Of a DNA stretch of 64,000 nucleotides, positions 10,131-23,062 are shown piece after piece (within the stretch, counting starts at the first letter, position 1; every line of letters starts with the position of its first letter). The notes beneath the pieces were generated by a model. The model was not told the origin of the DNA and made no database searches. It saw only the letters and a list, made by a program, of their open reading frames with translations. The position numbers and the translations under genes were made by a program. The DNA comes from Metellina segmentata (Eukaryota; Arthropoda; Arachnida; Araneae; Tetragnathidae), in contig OX375873.1 of NCBI GenBank assembly GCA_947359465.1, positions 137,637,916 to 137,701,915 on the forward strand, in the 5' to 3' direction.

Positions 10131-11654
10131 GAATCAACACGTTTCAATAAACAGCGCATAAATTGCAGGCATAGAGTTTGAATTTTTCTACCCAAAGTTA
10201 TTTAAATTTAAGATAATACGGATAATGAGAAATATTCCGTTAGCTGTATTATTTATTACGTAAAAAATTAATTCACTTATATGACACAATATCTTTAAGG
10301 ATAACTTTGAATATACTCAATATTATCAGCTTCGTAAAACAACTATACCATCCAAATTTGTCATACATTCAAATTTAATACTTCATTTTTATTCATTGAT
10401 AGTATTTTCACCATTCATCTGTTTGTAAATTCTGTATATTGCAAATTTCACAAAATATTTTGTTCATTAAAAAACTATTTTATATGTCCTAATAAAATAT
10501 TTATATTTTCATAAACTTGACTAAATTGCCTTTGTATTAAAATATTTCCATAAATATACAACTATTTATTCTGAAAAGAAAAGAACTCTTTAAGATATCA
10601 TCACTACATTCCGACGAGTATTCAAGAATTTAATTAACGTTCAAATCAAAGCTATCCTTAAAAAATCGTAAATTTCTGGTAAATAGAACTATTAATGGTT
10701 TAAAGAAGGGGCAAATTTTTTTATATTATTACAATTTCGAAAGTTTTTTAAGCATTGAAATCTTCTCCCGAACCTGCGATTGTCCTCTAATATACAAATA
10801 CAATACGAAAAATATGCACTTGTATTTATAGATGAACTTAATAAAAAATTTTGTATATATAGCGTATGTATTGGTAGCTTTTGTTTCGTTGAAGCCCCTG
10901 CACAATCTCATAGTGTGGGTTTCAAATTCCTCTATGGAATAGCAATATTGGGGTTTATTCTTCATGGTAAACTACAAAATATGTGTGCAATTCTATTTTA
11001 CTATATGCATGGGTATTTACTATACATGCCTTTAAACTGTTAACGTATTTAATACTTCAATTTCCAGATGCTTTTGAGTTTATGAAGCATTTTAACTTTA
11101 CGTATGATTTGTTGAAGAGTGTTCCTAGCCTGCACACCGGTACCAAGTTTCAATTTTTTTTAATTAACCGTTAAAGGTGGGCGTGGTTTACAGAAGTCGC
11201 GTGATTTTTCGAGGTTTGCAGTTCAGTGCTGCGGACTCCTACCCCCTCACAAGTCATCTGTCCACCAGACGAAATTTAAGAATTTACTGTACATCAACTG
11301 GGAACTGAGATTTAAAAAAATAATTTAACACAAGCTCAATGCCAAGTGAATTTCCTTTGCTGTATTTCCTTGAGCTATTACTATTCGTAGGAGGTAAATC
11401 GCAAGTACATATCATAAAGAGCAAACAAGGTGTTTAATTTATAAGAAACTTCTACAAACGATTTAAGAAAATAGACAATAGCATTTGGCACAGATTGTTT
11501 TCTATTTATCATAAAAACACACAAATTTTACATTTGTAATAAAATATTACAAATTTTACTCTTCCAAAAAAAGTCATACAAAATTTACAGGGAATTTGTA
11601 CTCTTACAAAATAATTTTTTGTACGTGGTTTTATTTATCTTAAAAATTTTTAAG
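10131..11654. other. Long AT-rich region, nothing recognised
   Basis: Very AT-rich. The open frames of up to 87 codons (for example 10780-11043) have no recognisable domain and look like chance frames. No element ends found. Confidence 0.4.
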
Positions 11655-12312
11655 ATACTCGCTTACGCTCGCCAACCGTTTAGAGTTACCGTTATATGAC
11701 CGTTTTAGAGTTAACGGTTGTAACAAAAAGTAGCGAAAATATCCAAAGATTCCGAATTTTGTATGACCAACTTTTGATCGCATCCAATTTAATTATTAAC
11801 CGATTTCAAAAATAATAGTACCGTAAGAAAGAGTACATTCGGAGGTATACTGCGATATTTTAAAAATAAAAAACTAATAGTAATAAAATATAGATACGGC
11901 AGTTTAAAAAAAATAACAAAAATGTCATGATTTTTCACGAATTTCAAAAAAATATTATCAAGAACCAAATTGAAATTTCAAAAAAAAAACTCGACGAGCT
12001 GCAAAAATTTACGTTGAGAGGTACTCTTTAAAAAAAACTCACGGCTGAAGACTGAAAATTTGTATGTGTTTTGCTCACTCGCGGAAGAAATTTCGCTTCT
12101 TCAATTTTGACACTTAATAAACCCCAAACTAATAGCTGCATCGGAAAAAAAATCTTAATAATTGTCCAGGAAATACGACGAAGAACAAATCATGTTAATT
12201 TCGTTTTTTTCCGATCAGTACTTTCTCGGGAAATCGTTTAAGAATCGAGCTAAACAACACAGTTTTCAATCCTGCGGCGGCGGTAACTTTTTTTTTATAT
12301 AATATAGAGAGA
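11655..12312 (-). mobile_element. Helitron, family B, 3'-truncated
   Basis: Matches the right half of the Helitron at 35310-36847: AAAAAGTAGCGAAAATATCC, ACTCGACGAGCTGCAAAAAT, TAATAGC.GCATCGG and the GGCGGCGGTAACTTTTTTTT block next to the 5' end (minus-strand TCTCTATAT at about 12310). On the left it begins abruptly with the GCTCGCTTACGCTCGCCAACC-like end piece, without the hairpin and CTAG. Confidence 0.75.
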
Positions 12313-12454
12313 AATAAAAATCACATACAAAAAATAATCCCTGTAAATGTGTTTCTTTGCAAGCACAGTCTTACTGCTAAGAAATTCGCCTTACAGAAGC
12401 CAAAACTAAGAAGTTCCGTTTTTTTTTTTATTTCACAGGAATGGTAGTTACTTT

Positions 12455-12567
12455 TAATTAACGTCGTACTGAAGCAACACAACGACCTATTGACGACGGA
12501 ACGGGATCAATCCCCCAAGGGAAAGATCCGAGGACAACAACACGTAATTTTGAACCACGGTCAAAGG
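12455..12567 (-). repeat. SINE tail fragment
   Basis: Minus-strand tail and part of the body (TTAATTAACGTCGTACTGAA, GGGATCAATCCCCCAAGGG, TTTTGAACCACGGTCA). The head is absent. Confidence 0.75.
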
Positions 12568-13168
12568 ACGATTTTATTTCGCAGAGAAAGATAACGTTAA
12601 AGCCAAGTTACATGTATCGTACCTGCGCCGTCCACTGCTTGCAGGCTGCTAGAGGAATGGAAAAACCAATTGAGCCACATTCTGGGCCTCTCAAAGGTTA
12701 ACGGAAAGGTCATTTGGCCTTTTACACAAAGGGAGCCTTAAATTTACATATTTGACGCCTACTCTTAAATGATCTAGTTAAATTGCTTCCATTTTTTTTA
12801 ATTTTATGACAGAGGATCAAATATATATCGTCCCAGGTCTCCTGAGGAATCTTGAATGTATGGACGAAATTTAGAATCTGGTGTAAGAGAATTTCATGGC
12901 TGGAGCTAAATGTGGAAAAAAATTGCTTCCCATCCATAATTCAGCAATTTCGTATCTTTGAATTTGAGTGACTTAAATTCATCTTATGTTCAATCGTATG
13001 TTCAGAGAACCAGAAGTATTTTTTCACTAGCTTCTGTTACATTTAAAAACGCATTTAATATGAGAGAAAATTCCGAACATTTTTTAATTCAATAAAAAAT
13101 GTGCCTTTATTTGAAGTTCTTTAAATAATAGGGGAAATCAAGGACATTAAAGAATACATATTCTGCTA
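12568..13168. other. Non-coding, nothing recognised
   Basis: A 71-codon minus-strand frame at 12722-12937 has no recognisable motif. No repeats or ends were identified before the Tc1 element. Confidence 0.35.
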
Positions 13169-14277
13169 CACTGACGAGCCAAAACATTATGACCATTCCC
13201 ACATTTTCCAATGAACTCGTCTGGATAATGTGGAGGGCACGTGATTAAGTAAGAATGGTATTTAACTGCTGCTGGAGAAGGTAAGTAATCATTCTTGCAC
13301 ATACTTTTGCGAGTGATGAGAAAGACTACTGATCTAAGCGAATTTGATATAGGGCAAATAGTAATGGCCCGAAGACTCGGAACGAGTATAACCGAAACTG
13401 CACGACTGGTAGGTTGTTCACGATCTGCCGTTGTTAGTATTCATGCAAAGTGGATAAATGACGGTGACACCACCAACAGACGCCAAGGTGTTGGTCGTCC
13501 ACGCGTTATCAAAGAACAAGGATGTCGGAGACTGTCCCGCTTGGTAAAGCAAAATTGGCGCGAGACAGTGGCTCAGCTGACAGCCCAATGCAATGCAGGT
13601 GCAATCACAAGTGTTTCGGAACACACAGTTCAGCGAACACTGTTGGATATGGAACTGTGCAGCAGACGTCCCACTCTTGTGCCACTGTTGACCAAGCGTC
13701 ATCGTCAACTACGCCTACAGTGGAACATCGAGACTGGACCATGGATGAGCGGAAGAGAGTTGCCTGGTCAGATGAATCCCGATTTCTCATTCATCCCTTC
13801 GATGGTCGTGTCAGGGTAAGCCGTCTGCCAGGAGAACAGTTGCTCCCCTCTTGTACAGCAGGTCATACACAGGCTGATGGTGGCGGTATTATGCTTTGGG
13901 GGACGTTCTCATGGGCGACTCTGGGACCCGTAGTTGTGCTAGAACAGACCATGAACGCTGCAAACTATCTGAACATAATTGTGAATCAGTTGCACCCTTA
14001 CATGGCGTCTGTCTTCCCAACTGGAAATGGAATCTTCCGACAGGAAAACGCCCCATGTCACAAGGCTCGGATTGTGTTGGAGTGGTTCGAAGAGCATACT
14101 GATGAATTCCACTTAATGTCCTGACCACCTAACTCTCCATAATTGAGCACATTTGGAGTGTCATGGAACGGCAGATCGGAGCTCATCTATGCCCAGGCGA
14201 GTTGCAGCTGTTTTGCAGGCCAAAGAAGGCGCAACGCGTTTTTATGTAGGTGGGCATAATGTTTTGGCTCTTCGGTG
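13169..14277 (+). mobile_element. Tc1-like transposon
   Basis: Inverted ends: CACTGACGAGCCAAAACATT at 13169 and CACCGAAGAGCCAAAACATT read from 14277 on the minus strand, each flanked by TA. The 1.1 kb length and single transposase frame are typical of Tc1. The gene is decayed. Confidence 0.92.
13295..14124 (+). pseudogene. Tc1-like transposase, frameshifted and mutated
   Basis: Tc1 transposase binds the inverted ends and moves the element by a DDE-type reaction. The N-terminal paired helix-turn-helix region is visible ([40 protein letters not shown]) with the GRPRV linker. A frameshift near 13740 separates it from the catalytic part, which continues in the next frame: the first Asp in WSDESRF, then IMLWGTFSW. 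The usual second Asp in QDNAPCH is Glu here (RQENAPCH). The last part, PPNSP.L, has a stop before it and another in place of the aspartate, and the third catalytic residue region is garbled. The start at 13310 ([10 protein letters not shown]) is as likely as 13295. It is inactive, with a clear family assignment. Confidence 0.9.
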
Positions 14278-14319
14278 TATGCTTGTCTAGAAAACAGGTT
14301 CTCCAAGTTGGATCGGTGC

Positions 14320-14505
14320 CCGGTTCGAAAGCAAATGGAGGATTGCGTGTTCGAATCCAACCAAAGACTGACATGTACAAAGGGGATGCGTTGGCGTGGT
14401 GTGGAAGTTTGGCAAGTGGGGTGCCAGTTCAGAAGTGACTTCGTCATCTGAAAATGATTCAAAATGACGTGGCGTTGTTCTCGTATCTTTCCCTTCGATT
14501 ACGCT
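14320..14505 (+). repeat. SINE, type-2 head, truncated tail
   Basis: GCGTGTTCGAATCCAACCAA (B box) near 14344, then the body GTGTGGAAGTTTGG and GGGGTGCCAGTTCAG, ending in TCTTTCCCTTCG. The tail is missing. Confidence 0.75.
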
Positions 14506-14544
14506 CTTGTCCATTGTCCATTGCACTTCTGGGTAGAGGTAACT

Positions 14545-14826
14545 CCATTCGAAGAGTTGCAGATTTTCAACCAGAGAGTTCCAAGTTCGAAACTCTATTC
14601 AACCAACGACAGTCGTGTGTGGGCTGATGCACATTCAATCTGTCATGATCTCAAATGTCTTCACATTGGTGCTAAGTGGAAGTTTGCAGAGTGAAGTGCC
14701 AGCTCAGGTGGTGACTTCGTCATCTGACCGTGGTTAGAAATCACGCGATGTTGTCCTCTTTCCTTTCGGTATGAATCGCCAATAACCTGTTATGTTGCTC
14801 CAGTGTGTCGTTAATTAAAATACCTA
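14545..14826 (+). repeat. SINE, diverged full-length copy
   Basis: Diverged type-2 head (CCAAGTTCGAAACTCTATTC), full body (AAGTGCCAGCTCAGGTGG, TCGTCATCTGACCGTGG) and tail ending TTAATTAAAATACCTATC. Confidence 0.75.
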
Positions 14827-15164
14827 TCTACCCTACATAACAGAAGGACCCTACGACAAACTATTGATCAAATATGCTCTCTCTGTACAAATATACTCTA
14901 TCACTTTTTTTACCTTTCCTTGTCCAATACTTTTCTGAGAGTGTCGTGACTGAGTGGGTTTGACCATTCGTTTAGCAATCTGCAGGTTACATTCCTGCCA
15001 GATTAATTGCTTCTGTTTTAGTAAAACTTTCTTCGTGTGTGCATATCCAGTACTTGACGTTGCCTGTTGTTTTTGGCGCATCATGACCAAATACGACCCA
15101 TAAAACCCAACCAACCAATGAAGATTGGCAGAGGAAATCGCAATCTGCTTCTTTAGGGATAGAT

Positions 15165-15452
15165 AGTTTAATTAACGTCTCATTGGAGCTTCACATGGGC
15201 TATTGGCTACGGACCGGAATAATCCCGATGGAGGACAACATCTCATCATTTTGAATTACAGTCGGATCACAAGGCTCAGGTCGGATCAACCTGAGCTTTC
15301 ACTCCACTCTCCCCAATCCCAAACCAAGACAATGTGAGGACATTTAAGGTACGACCGATGCACCAACAATCCTGTACAATCCCGTGGTCTTTGGATCGAG
15401 TTTCAAGTTCCGGTTTTTAATCCGCTACTCCACCAACCGGTCTACCGTGGCA
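15165..15452 (-). repeat. SINE, diverged full-length copy
   Basis: Minus strand. Tail TTTAATTAACGTCTCATTGG, body TTTCACTCCACTCTCC, type-2 head with TTTGGATCGAGTTTCAAGTT and CCACCAACCGGTCTACCG. Confidence 0.75.
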
Positions 15453-16460
15453 CGTTTCTTTAGAATTGGGAGTTAAAATGCTCCAAGTTTCCTTAAAAGA
15501 GGTTTTGCTGTCTCAAAAATCAGGATGATAAGAGTTTTCTGTTTGTAACAAAATATTCTACAGCATTTAATTTTGTTTTGAAAGGTTTAACATGCAGAAT
15601 TTGGGTCCGTCTTGTGGTTTTTACCTAACTTAAAATCAAAAACCTGTAATATCCCTATGATATGTTTTTATCGACCCTCGTTATACCACTGTCCTCGATT
15701 TTCTTTTGTCCTCCAAAAGCGTGCTATATCGATGGTTACAGTACTATCTTCTCTAGATTCTGACCGCGATACTTTTCATAGATCTGTCTAAAGTTCATTA
15801 CAGTTCAAAAGAACGAAAAATAAACAAGCTAATCCACTTCAAACTAGCTTATCATACTTGCCCCTCTATGAGAAACAAACGAACCTTCCTACGAAAAAAG
15901 TGGGCCTATACACTTGCACGCAGTTTTTCTCGGTAAACGCACCACTAAGGAATTACTGACACAGAAAATGCTTTCAATTTGAAAAATTCGCTGCTGCGTT
16001 TTTGTAAGACGAAAGCACTCCGCATGAAAAAATAAACTAAGCGGAGACAAAGCGAATCCTGCTTTTGCAGAGCCAGAAATAAATAATAAGTAAAAACCGA
16101 AACAGAGTCATTCTCTAATTTTATACGAAGATCACTAAGTTATGTTTTTGTACAAGCTGTCCCTTTGAAGAAAGCAATAAACTTCCGCTACATGTGGCTC
16201 ATTGCCAAGTTGGACTTAATTGTTTTATCATAAGCAAGTCTTAGTTACCAATAATGTATTTATAAATGGAAGGTCAATGATCATATTGCCTTTCATAAGT
16301 ACAAAATATTAAAAATAAGAACATAGTTGATTATCAATATCCATTGCGTCTTAAGTAAAAAAGATACTGAGTGAGAAATTGAATAGCATTTGTAACCGCT
16401 TAAAAGTCTAGCTCGATAGTAAAATGGGACACGATTGAACCCAAATCTGCACAGTTTAAA
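15453..16460. other. Non-coding region, nothing recognised
   Basis: No coding frame with motifs, no paired ends, no tandem array seen. Confidence 0.4.
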
Positions 16461-16464
16461 TTAA

Positions 16465-16676
16465 CCCACCAAGTGGTTTTGACGAGATATCTCGTCTATC
16501 AAGATCTGACCCATTTTGGTACCGAAGAGATGTCTCGTCCATCAATATCTGAACCATTTTGCAACTGACGAGATATTTCGTCAATATTTATTTCGGCGTT
16601 ATCTTTGTTGATGTCTAGATCAGATCTGGTCACTTGCTGAGGACGAGATGCCTCGTCGAAACCACCACCCAAGGGG
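16465..16676. mobile_element. TTAA-flanked palindromic MITE (piggyBac-like)
   Basis: Flanked by TTAA at 16461-16464 and 16677-16680. Ends: CCCACCAAGTGGTTTTGACG on the left and, on the minus strand, CCCCTTGGGTGGTGGTTTCG on the right. Near each end is the self-complementary core GACGAGATATCTCGTC, or slightly mutated forms; a further copy lies in the middle. TTAA duplication and C-rich tips are features of piggyBac elements. No coding capacity. Relatives occur at 18305, 19315, 45362 and 60865. Confidence 0.75.
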
Positions 16677-16954
16677 TTAAACAGTGTGAGTGCGTGTTAG
16701 CGATCCGTGAATTTAATTTTTACAGCGCCGCGCGTGCTGCTGCTACTAGAGTATTTGTAAACGTTACTGTGCCTTGATATTATATTTATTAAGTAAGCGC
16801 AAATTATATTAGAAAATATATTTTTAATTGTGCACGCAAACATAGTGTGAGCGTAATTTGAACTATCATTCGTAAACTGTGACCATGATATGGGATACGA
16901 CAAAAGTAATTAATTTAGAGTTGAGGAGAATTGGTAGGTAGAGAGAGAGCGAGG

Positions 16955-17005
16955 TATTTTTTACTTAACGTCGTACCGGAACAATAAAACATCCGGTCCG
17001 GGACA
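16955..17005 (-). repeat. SINE tail fragment
   Basis: TTACTTAACGTCGTACCGGA and CCGGTCCGGGAC mark the tail end of a minus-strand copy. Nothing of the body remains. Confidence 0.55.
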
Positions 17006-18304
17006 CTACCTTCTATTGTGCAACTCATTAATTCGAAGAATTCCTAATGTATGGCAATGTGCTTCGAAACGCTACAACTCAATTCACCGAAATAATATAT
17101 TCATAGTTAATTGAAGAAATATTGGTTGGAGGTAGGTTTGGCATTATGCTTTACATTGAAACCAATGTTTTAATATAGGGTTAAGTTAAAATTCAGAGTA
17201 TTGTGTTGAATCTGGCTTTTTCATTGATGGAAATGAAATTTCTAGTGCTCACAATTAAGTATCATAACAAGACATATAATAATAAATGTGAAAAAAAGAA
17301 ATGGAGAGACGAGAGGTTGGGGTTTAGACTAAGATTTCCACAGAAAGTGGAAAGTTTGAAGTCACGGATATTTAGCGTAAAATAATGGAGCAGCCATTAT
17401 GAAAATAAAATTCCACTAATTACTTATTGTTCCGTCGTGAAATTTCACATGTGTGTTCTCCTAAACCTCAGTTGTATATGTACATTCGCGGAAATAAAAC
17501 GAACCAGACCTCTTTATTCAAATAATTTTAACAGCAGAGGAAATTCGAAGGTGACATTCGTCAGAGAATAAATTCTACAAATGCATATGCGTAAAACTTT
17601 CATAAAGGGCTATCTTGAAATTAAATTTACCATCAAATTCATAATTTCCAATATAAACCCCTTATTTTGACACAAGATGTCGAATCTGTAACATAATTTA
17701 ACTCCAGATACCAAGTTTCATGTCATTCATGAATACAGAAAGTTTGGGGCTTCTAATGTCAAATCAGTTTCTCAAACTCTAACGGATATCTTCCTGTAGC
17801 GCTGATATTTTGTTGCATGTTGCTATTAGAGTACAAAATGCACATATTTTAGTCTTAAAATAATTTGTATTTTACAAAATTAATTATTAAATTAATATTT
17901 AGAAAAAACAACGAATAGAAACCTTGATATATTTTGACAGAAATCGATTTAGAAAGACTTTAATATTGCCATAAAAAATTTCAGTTCTTTCCTCTGGATA
18001 GTAATTTTAGGGGGCATTCAAAAGATGAACAAAATTATGATAAACCTGAGGAAAGAGTAAATTTTTGAAAATTTTTTGGAACAATCGTGTATGTAATATA
18101 ATGGGCATTGCCTTCTGCCTGTCATGTTTGGTACAGCTGAACAAAAATCAATCTAATAGTAGATATTGGCAAAACCTTTTTTCTTTACTATGTCAGTTAT
18201 TGTTTACGTTGGTTAAGCAAAACTTTTTTTTTAAATAAGTTTAGCTGTGGTCATTAACTGTTAGAAAAGTTGACGGTGAAATTAAACAGTAAAGTTTGTT
18301 TATC
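17006..18304. other. AT-rich region, nothing recognised
   Basis: Background sequence. Short open frames only, none with motifs. Confidence 0.4.
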
Positions 18305-18379
18305 ATCCTTTCCAAACGTCTCGTCCATCCATTTTGCTAATTACGAGATATCCTGTCGAGGCAACCACCAGGAGGGTTA
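18305..18379. mobile_element. Miniature copy of the TTAA palindromic MITE
   Basis: Shares CTCGTCCATC, TTTTGCTAATTACGAGATAT and the right end CAACCACCAGGAGGGTTAA with the family. The left end is degenerate (CCTTTCCAAACGTCTCGTCC). Confidence 0.55.
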
Positions 18380-19310
18380 AGGTTCTTTGTTATCTTTTTG
18401 TAGTCAACAAGGGGAATGAACAGTTCCCTATGAACAAATAACATCCATCTACAAATAATAGCGACTTTAATGTGGAGAGGAATCCTGAAATGGACAACGG
18501 CTTTAACATTGAATACCTCCGGATGCACTGCCTTGCTTTGAGTTTCGGACGTACCTGTAATTCTAATCTAACTATATATATATATATATATATAATCTAT
18601 TTCAAACTCTATAATACACTCTAATTCATGCCCCTCATATTTGGATATCATATCAAAACCTTATTCTTAAAATTAAATTTCAACCTAAAAGTACTTCCTC
18701 TATAACAAAGAATCTCTCGATTTGTATTTATGGAATATTATAAGCATATTAAGATTTTATTATGGTGGAAAGGAAGGAGAAGAAAAATGTTATTTTAATA
18801 ACCCCAAACCATCAATCCACTCGCCTGAAAATAGATTTGATGGTTCAGGAAGAAAGTCTATCCTCTCTTATCCCCGAAACACCTAAAATATAGTTTCAGA
18901 TTAAATTTTATTTTTACTGATATGTGTAACGTGAAATACCAAAATATAGAAATAGAATTTATTTATAACTAAGTTTATACTATCCAGATTGTTTTTATTG
19001 AATAAATTATATCGACATGAACCTTGAAAACTATCCATACCATTACATTCCAAAAATAAGTTTCAAGAATTTTTTCCTCAGCATGCAAAGTTCTAAGAGT
19101 GAATATTTCACACAGGGATATTTTGCACGAGATCTACATTTTTCAAGCTAAAATTCTTTCTCTCGCTTTTCTTTTGAGAAAACTAGCCATATACTTTTCA
19201 ATTTTTTTAATGTATTTTATCGTTGGATTATTTAATTTCTATCAAACGTTTATTGATTTTTCGTGTACTCTCTCGTTTTATTGTGAGGTAAAGGTGTAGG
19301 TAGTTAGCGC
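18380..19310. other. AT-rich region with a (TA)n microsatellite
   Basis: An 11-unit TA run lies at about 18573-18594. Otherwise nothing recognised. Confidence 0.5.
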
Positions 19311-19314
19311 TTAC

Positions 19315-19798
19315 CCCTCCAAGTCGTTTCGACGAGATATCTCGACCCTCAAGATCCTGTTAGCTTTGCTAATGACGAGAAAAATCGTCGACACATTATT
19401 CAAAGAAAATGAAGATCGAAGTAGGAAATTGAAATTGAAGGGTTTGTTGCAAAAAGGAGGTAGCTCCATATTTTCAAGTTTTTGGACGTTAAAAACGTTT
19501 AAAAAAACCTAAAAAGTTTAAAATTTTTAAATTCCAAGTTGTGTGAAAATATTCTTTTCGATAAAATTTCTTAATTGTTCTTTACTAACAATTGGAGCAA
19601 CATTTTTTCCCCACCAAACGAAAGAGTTTTTATTTCACCACAAAAAACATGCAACTCCAAATTAACCCAGGATGGAGCTTGCTCCTTTTTGCAGCAAACC
19701 CTTCAATTGTTACGTGTCCAGAACTGGCGATAGTTTGGTACTCGTTGAGCTGGCTACTACCAAGCAGGTTTTGACCCTAAGATAAACCACCGAGAAGG
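19315..19798. mobile_element. Palindromic MITE relative flanked by TTAC
   Basis: The left end CCCTCCAAGTCGTTTCGACG is followed by AGATATCTCG; the right end AAACCACCGAGAAGG matches the family's right tip. TTAC sits at both outer edges (19311-19314 and 19799-19802), a variant of the usual TTAA. It encloses a separate inverted repeat at 19434-19707. Confidence 0.5.
19434..19707. repeat. Foldback repeat with ~40-bp arms
   Basis: ATTGAAGGGTTTGTTGCAAA at 19434 and, on the minus strand, ATTGAAGGGTTTGCTGCAAA from 19707. The arms continue AAGGAG..AGCTCCAT. The loop is about 190 bp. It may be a MITE nested in, or the interior of, the surrounding TTAC-flanked element. Confidence 0.7.
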
Positions 19799-20233
19799 TT
19801 ACAGGTGTCTCTACCGCTGTTAATCACCCCTCGTGAAGCAAAAAAAAAAAACAGAAATTACAGCGCATCGACAAAGCGAATCGACAAGGAGGTAGATTCA
19901 AATATTGAATGAAAGCATCAGACAAATTCCAGTTTCAAATGTTTTGGAATCAAATTCCTTTAAATACTTATTACTCAGCAAAGCAGGCCCCTTAAGAAAC
20001 AAGTCAGTAGCATAGCCAGGAATTCGTTTCAGAGGGGGGTGAAAGTTAGAAATACGCTCATACCTCGCTTTACGACCTCGATGCGTTCTGGAAAAGTTGG
20101 CCGTAAAGCGAAAAGCCGTGTAACGAATCAATTATTTTGATACAAACCCATACAAATTCAATTGGATCTGTTCCAATTTTTCATAAAATATTGTTTTTCG
20201 TTCATAAAGCATTTTATTCTTTTTATTTATTAT
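19799..20233. other. Non-coding; possible old DNA-transposon terminus
   Basis: Around 20045-20130 are repeated CGCTTTACGACC / GCCGTAAAGCG / GTGTAACGAA motifs of the kind found at ends of some pogo/Tigger-type elements. A similar motif cluster in opposite sense lies near 22060-22180 (CGTATAACGAAAC, GACGTTATAGC, GTCGTATAAAG). The two could be the ends of an old element into which the hAT at 20331 inserted. Exact ends were not found. Confidence 0.3.
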
Positions 20234-20300
20234 TGAAGAGCGGGACCCTGATCTTGGTGAGATGATGATGATGGCGAGGCTATCAGGGTCCCGCTCTTCA
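20234..20300. repeat. Perfect 19-bp inverted repeat (hairpin)
   Basis: TGAAGAGCGGGACCCTGAT at 20234-20252 is exactly reversed and complemented at 20282-20300, with a 29-nt loop. The stem is GC-rich in an AT-rich setting. Function unknown. Confidence 0.9.
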
Positions 20301-20330
20301 AGGTCGCAAAGATAGATACTTGAATTAGAG

Positions 20331-21918
<1,588 letters not shown>

Positions 21919-21926
21919 AATTAGAG

Positions 21927-22829
21927 GAATAAATAAACATAATTTAATGGCGAGACCTCGCTAGCCTCGCCATACCCGCGTTGAAACGCCTCATGTGAAC
22001 GTGGCCTGTAGGGAAAAGCTGAAACTAAACAGAAGATCGCTAACAGTATGTACAGCATTTTTTTTGGGCCGTATAACGAAACATCGTGGACCTTAAATCA
22101 AAAAAGTGCCATAGTTAAAAAAGGACGTTATAGCAAAATGTCGTATAAAGAGCGACCGTATAGCTTAGTGTACCATATTTATGACAGCTTTTTTTTTTGT
22201 TACATTTTTAAAAATTTCTCTTAAACTTTTCTTATCTCATATTCGGCTTAAGTAAAGGATTACTACAATAGTGAAAAATTACACACTTTCTGTAGAGTTA
22301 GAACACAGAATTAATCTTATAATGGCTGTGTTCGTGAAATGTTTATGAATACAACGTTGAGAATTCGATTCTTGTTTCCCGAAATTCCCTATTTATCTTT
22401 CTGTCCCTTTTGTAACGTTAATGAGAGTTTGTTTATGAGTCCTACCAATATATTTTTTAAGACGTTCACAAAAAAGTAATAATATTTAAAAATAAAATAT
22501 ATACTTTCCGCTTGCCGAGGTTGCCAGAAAAACCGCAATACCGTATTACAGATGGGTTGTCTTAACCTGCCATAACTCGCTACTAGAGGTGCGCCAAAAA
22601 TAATGCGTCAAAGCCGTTACCACCGCTATAAACATAGACTGCAGCTGTACCCTTTGTGATTGAGGCCCCGAAGGATGTGATTAGGAGTCCTGTATTGAAA
22701 TTCTTGCATCCTAGTCATTCAATGAAGAAGCAACTGAACAAAACGTTTGCATCTTCAACTGCACGTATTTTGGCGTGAATAATATCAATCGGCGTTCCTT
22801 GCTTGCTTGCTAGCTAACGCCCACCCTTG
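21927..22829. other. Non-coding region
   Basis: Apart from the motif cluster at 22060-22180 mentioned under 19799-20233, nothing is recognised. Confidence 0.35.
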
Positions 22830-23062
22830 GCTGTTGGGCCATTGGGTGGTGCGCCGACCAGTGGACTAAAAAGCTTCCTCGACTCGTCCTCATCGGTGTC
22901 TGGTTCTGGGTTCAAGACCGGGCAATGATGCAGATGGACAGCATTCATGACGCCCTGGCCACACAGAGGACATTGTGGGGTGGGCAGAAAGTGGGTCCAG
23001 TACAGATGGGCAGCAATGTAGTCATGCGAAGTTGTTATCCGGAATAGCGCCGACTACCCGAG
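22830..23062 (-). pseudogene. C-terminal zinc-knuckle piece of an I/jockey-type non-LTR retrotransposon
   Basis: On the minus strand one frame reads RITTSHDYIAAHLYWTHF, then PTPQCPLCGQGVMNAVHLHHC, ending after PVLNP in an acidic stretch DTDEDESRK. The C-x2-C-x8-H-x3-C pattern preceded by a HDYIAAHL-like helix is the usual C-terminal end of the pol protein of I, jockey and related non-LTR elements. The upstream reverse transcriptase is not found next to it, and a stop interrupts the frame just before it (near 23047). It is a short, dead fragment. Clade within the I/jockey group is uncertain. Confidence 0.6.

Noticed and set aside
12722..12937. 71-codon minus-strand frame near AT-rich DNA
   Set aside because: No motif and not conserved with anything else in the window.
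18573..18594. TA run considered as a regulatory or origin element
   Set aside because: Simple microsatellite; nothing around it supports more.
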